Positions 62,067 through 64,000 of a DNA stretch of 64,000 bases are shown piece by piece. Position numbers and translations under genes: made by a program. Positions within the stretch are counted from its first letter, which is position 1, and every line of letters begins with the position of its first letter. A model generated the notes under the pieces. It saw nothing but the letters and a program-made list of their open reading frames with translations. It ran no database searches and was not told the origin of the DNA. This DNA comes from Macrotis lagotis (lineage: Eukaryota; Chordata; Mammalia; Peramelemorphia; Peramelidae): contig NC_133658.1 of NCBI RefSeq assembly GCF_037893015.1, positions 18,658,583-18,722,582 on the forward strand, given 5' to 3'.

Positions 62067-62214
62067 GTGTTTTTATAAGTCTTTACCCATGTGGATTCTT
62101 GACTTTGGCATACTTTTATGGGGGTACCCCTGGGAGAACCCTTCCTCTATAGTGATTCTCTACAGATACCTTGATGAAATTTACTTTTTTGTTTAAATTC
62201 ACCTGAAGTGTTCC

Positions 62215-62545
62215 TTTGCAAATGATAGTACAGTGGAAAGCATACTAGATTTGACTTTTTGAGCCCTCCAAATCTTCGCTCTCTTCCTTACTACTTGTGT
62301 GACACTGAACATTCATTTAACCTCCTTGGACTTCAGGTCTATAAAATGAGAGATTTGTACTCATCAATCTCTTTAATCCCTTTTAGTACTGGTTGTCACT
62401 TCTCAAACAGATTCTGACATTAACTAACTTTCTGACCATGGATAAATTAAGTCACTACTCTAGGACTCAAGCTTCCTTTTCAAGAAAATGATGTAGTTGA
62501 ATTAATGATCTCTACAGTCCCATTCATTTCCAACATCCTATGATT
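62215..62545 (+). mobile_element. Two consecutive MIR/Ther-type SINEs
   Basis: First (62215-62400): tagtacagtggaaagcatac, 'cttgtgtgacactgaacatt', 'ctataaaatgagagatttgt'. Second (62405-62545): ctttctgaccatggataaat, 'actcaagcttccttttcaag', 'atctctacagtcccattcat', ccaacatcctatgatttt. Confidence 0.7.
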
Positions 62546-62549
62546 TTAA

Positions 62550-63195
62550 AAAATATATAATATGTTCTTTAAGGTTGAAATGATTAACTATTTTAATAAA
62601 TAATTGTGTTTTCCATTCATTAAAAATAATTTAGGAGAAATGTATGCCAGTAAATCTAAGTAAGCTATACTTATGGCACAGGACTGGCTCATTAGATCAC
62701 TATAAATAAGGCACTAGTGCCCCCCTCATGGAAGCTTCTGAAATTACATAGAAAGTATATTGATAGATGGATAAATTCATGATCTCTTTGATCTGTGTGT
62801 TCCTCCACTGATATAGCTCTTAATGTGGACCTGCAAGATTCACATCTTCTGTGATCTGTGCTCATGTTCTCCCATAGATCTTTCACTCAGGATCCACCCC
62901 CAAATTCTAGGTCTCTGTCTCTATTCATGAAATTCCTTGTCAAACAATGGATCCTGAGATGTCTATAACTCATTAACTCTTTTAAAAAAAACACCTCACT
63001 TCCTTTATGGTCATATATTTAAAAATGGCACCACTTCTTTGTGCTGTGTCCATGTTATATTTGATTAATGATGTGGCGTCCCTAAGCATACCCATCATGA
63101 ATCTTTAAATTGTACTTTGGATAACCTTCATTTTTAACTTATTGAGTTGGAGCATTCATGACTCATGTCCATGAAATATAGTTGAAATACTGCTA
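62550..63195. other. No gene seen
   Basis: AT-rich unique-looking sequence. The 64-codon minus frame at 62692-62886 is unsupported. Confidence 0.5.
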
Positions 63196-63214
63196 ACATA
63201 TGTACCTTAGTCTA

Positions 63215-63355
63215 AGATGAAGTTGGGGATTATGAAAAAATGCCATCGGCAACTTAACTTAGACTTCCCAGTCATTAGTTTCTACATCTGAAAAATGAGT
63301 AGTAGGTTGGACTATTTTGCCTTTCAGATTTTCACCTCTGATCCTATGATTTCAC
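63215..63355 (+). mobile_element. Ther-2/MIR-type SINE
   Basis: cagtcattagtttctacatc, tgaaaaatgagtagtaggtt, ggactattttgcctttcaga, 'cctctgatcctatgatttc'. Confidence 0.65.
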
Positions 63356-63359
63356 AAAG

Positions 63360-64000
63360 GCAATTCGGTTGACTCTTCCTTGCTTTTCACTAATGGAACC
63401 TCACTGACAATATCCTATATTTCACCAACATGCATTTACCAATAGAAGTATTTTATATCTGTCAGTTAAACTGTACATCATAGTCTCGGCAATAGATTGC
63501 CTTTCAGTGTGGATGATAAAGTCAATATCTTTTCAATACTTTTAGATTTTATTTAACAGATCTTATTTAGTTTATTATTTATTTATGTAGATTTCATTTA
63601 TTTTATTTAACAGTATTTTGGTCTTAATCAATCAACAGAATGCCCTGAATTAGAGGATATGTAGGCATATATGTATATAAACACATATCTATAATATATG
63701 TAGGAATGTTTCTACCTGCAGACTCATTCATACTAGATTTCCAAACATATGTGTTCTATGGATATTATAAAGAGAAAGATATATAAGAATGTAAATATGT
63801 AATTTTATCTATGTCCACCCTTTCTATCTGTGTCAGGGGGACCCCTAATCAATTTCTCATGATCCTTTATATTGCCCTATGGTTAAGCTTCATCTTTAAT
63901 TCACTGAATTGTGATAATCATAGACATTCAATATGTCTTTGTGTGTGTACATACACACAAGTACTTATATATTTAGACCCTGGACTCAAAAACTTCAATG
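63360..64000. other. AT-rich end of window; no gene seen
   Basis: Contains short TATT and CACATATA low-complexity runs and a small repeat of tatttaacag (about 63551 and 63605). No recognised element. Confidence 0.5.

Overview
This window looks like marsupial nuclear DNA, more likely from an Australian (Australidelphian) lineage than from an opossum; I cannot name the species. The main evidence is dozens of tRNA-derived CORE-SINEs of marsupial type, some very well preserved with intact target-site duplications (TSDs), plus marsupial-type L1 3' ends and a deep layer of old MIR/Ther, L2 and L3/CR1 copies. The base composition is AT-rich, CpG-poor and microsatellite-rich, as in an intergenic desert or a very long intron.

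I found no protein-coding gene, exon, tRNA, rRNA or CpG island that I can support. The longest open frames (up to 253 codons) are translations of microsatellites. Most others fall in SINEs or LINEs, or are random frames under about 100 codons. Recognisable coding traces all belong to dead retroelements: L2 ORF2 (30.6-31.5 kb, 40.5-41.3 kb), L3/CR1 reverse transcriptase (33.3-33.7 kb) and L1 3' ends (16.0-17.3, 22.7-23.2, 26.5-26.95, 39.0-39.8, 43.7-44.1, 45.6-46.1, 50.5 and 55.3-56.1 kb).

Three young SINE classes share one tRNA-like head and CORE. Class I ends in poly-A (L1-type mobilisation). Class II ends in a Bov-B-like tail. Class III ends in another RTE-like tail with a short microsatellite. 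They sit in and on one another, so a relative chronology can be read: old MIR/L2/L3, then class II/III and L1, then class I.

Layout: 0-6 kb MIR, a class III SINE, two fragments of an RTE-like element; 6-13 kb microsatellites, L3 3' end, a diverged local duplication; 13-20 kb MIR, L2, an L1 carrying two SINEs; 20-24 kb pyrimidine tracts and L1 3' ends; 25-26.3 kb a roughly 570-bp tandem triplication that trapped part of a SINE; 27-28.6 kb large pyrimidine microsatellites; 29-37 kb SINEs, a long L2, L3; 38-47 kb L1/L2/SINE nests; 47-55 kb mostly old MIR and low-repeat DNA; 55-62 kb a SINE with an apparent 3' transduction, AT-rich repeats, nested SINEs; 62-64 kb old MIR and AT-rich DNA.

No new gene system was found. 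The most unusual structures are the tandem triplication, the SINE 3' transduction, the shared RTE-like sequence that points to a class III tail donor, and two perfect hairpins. Family names are from memory of consensus sequences; element boundaries without a TSD are good to about 10-30 bp.
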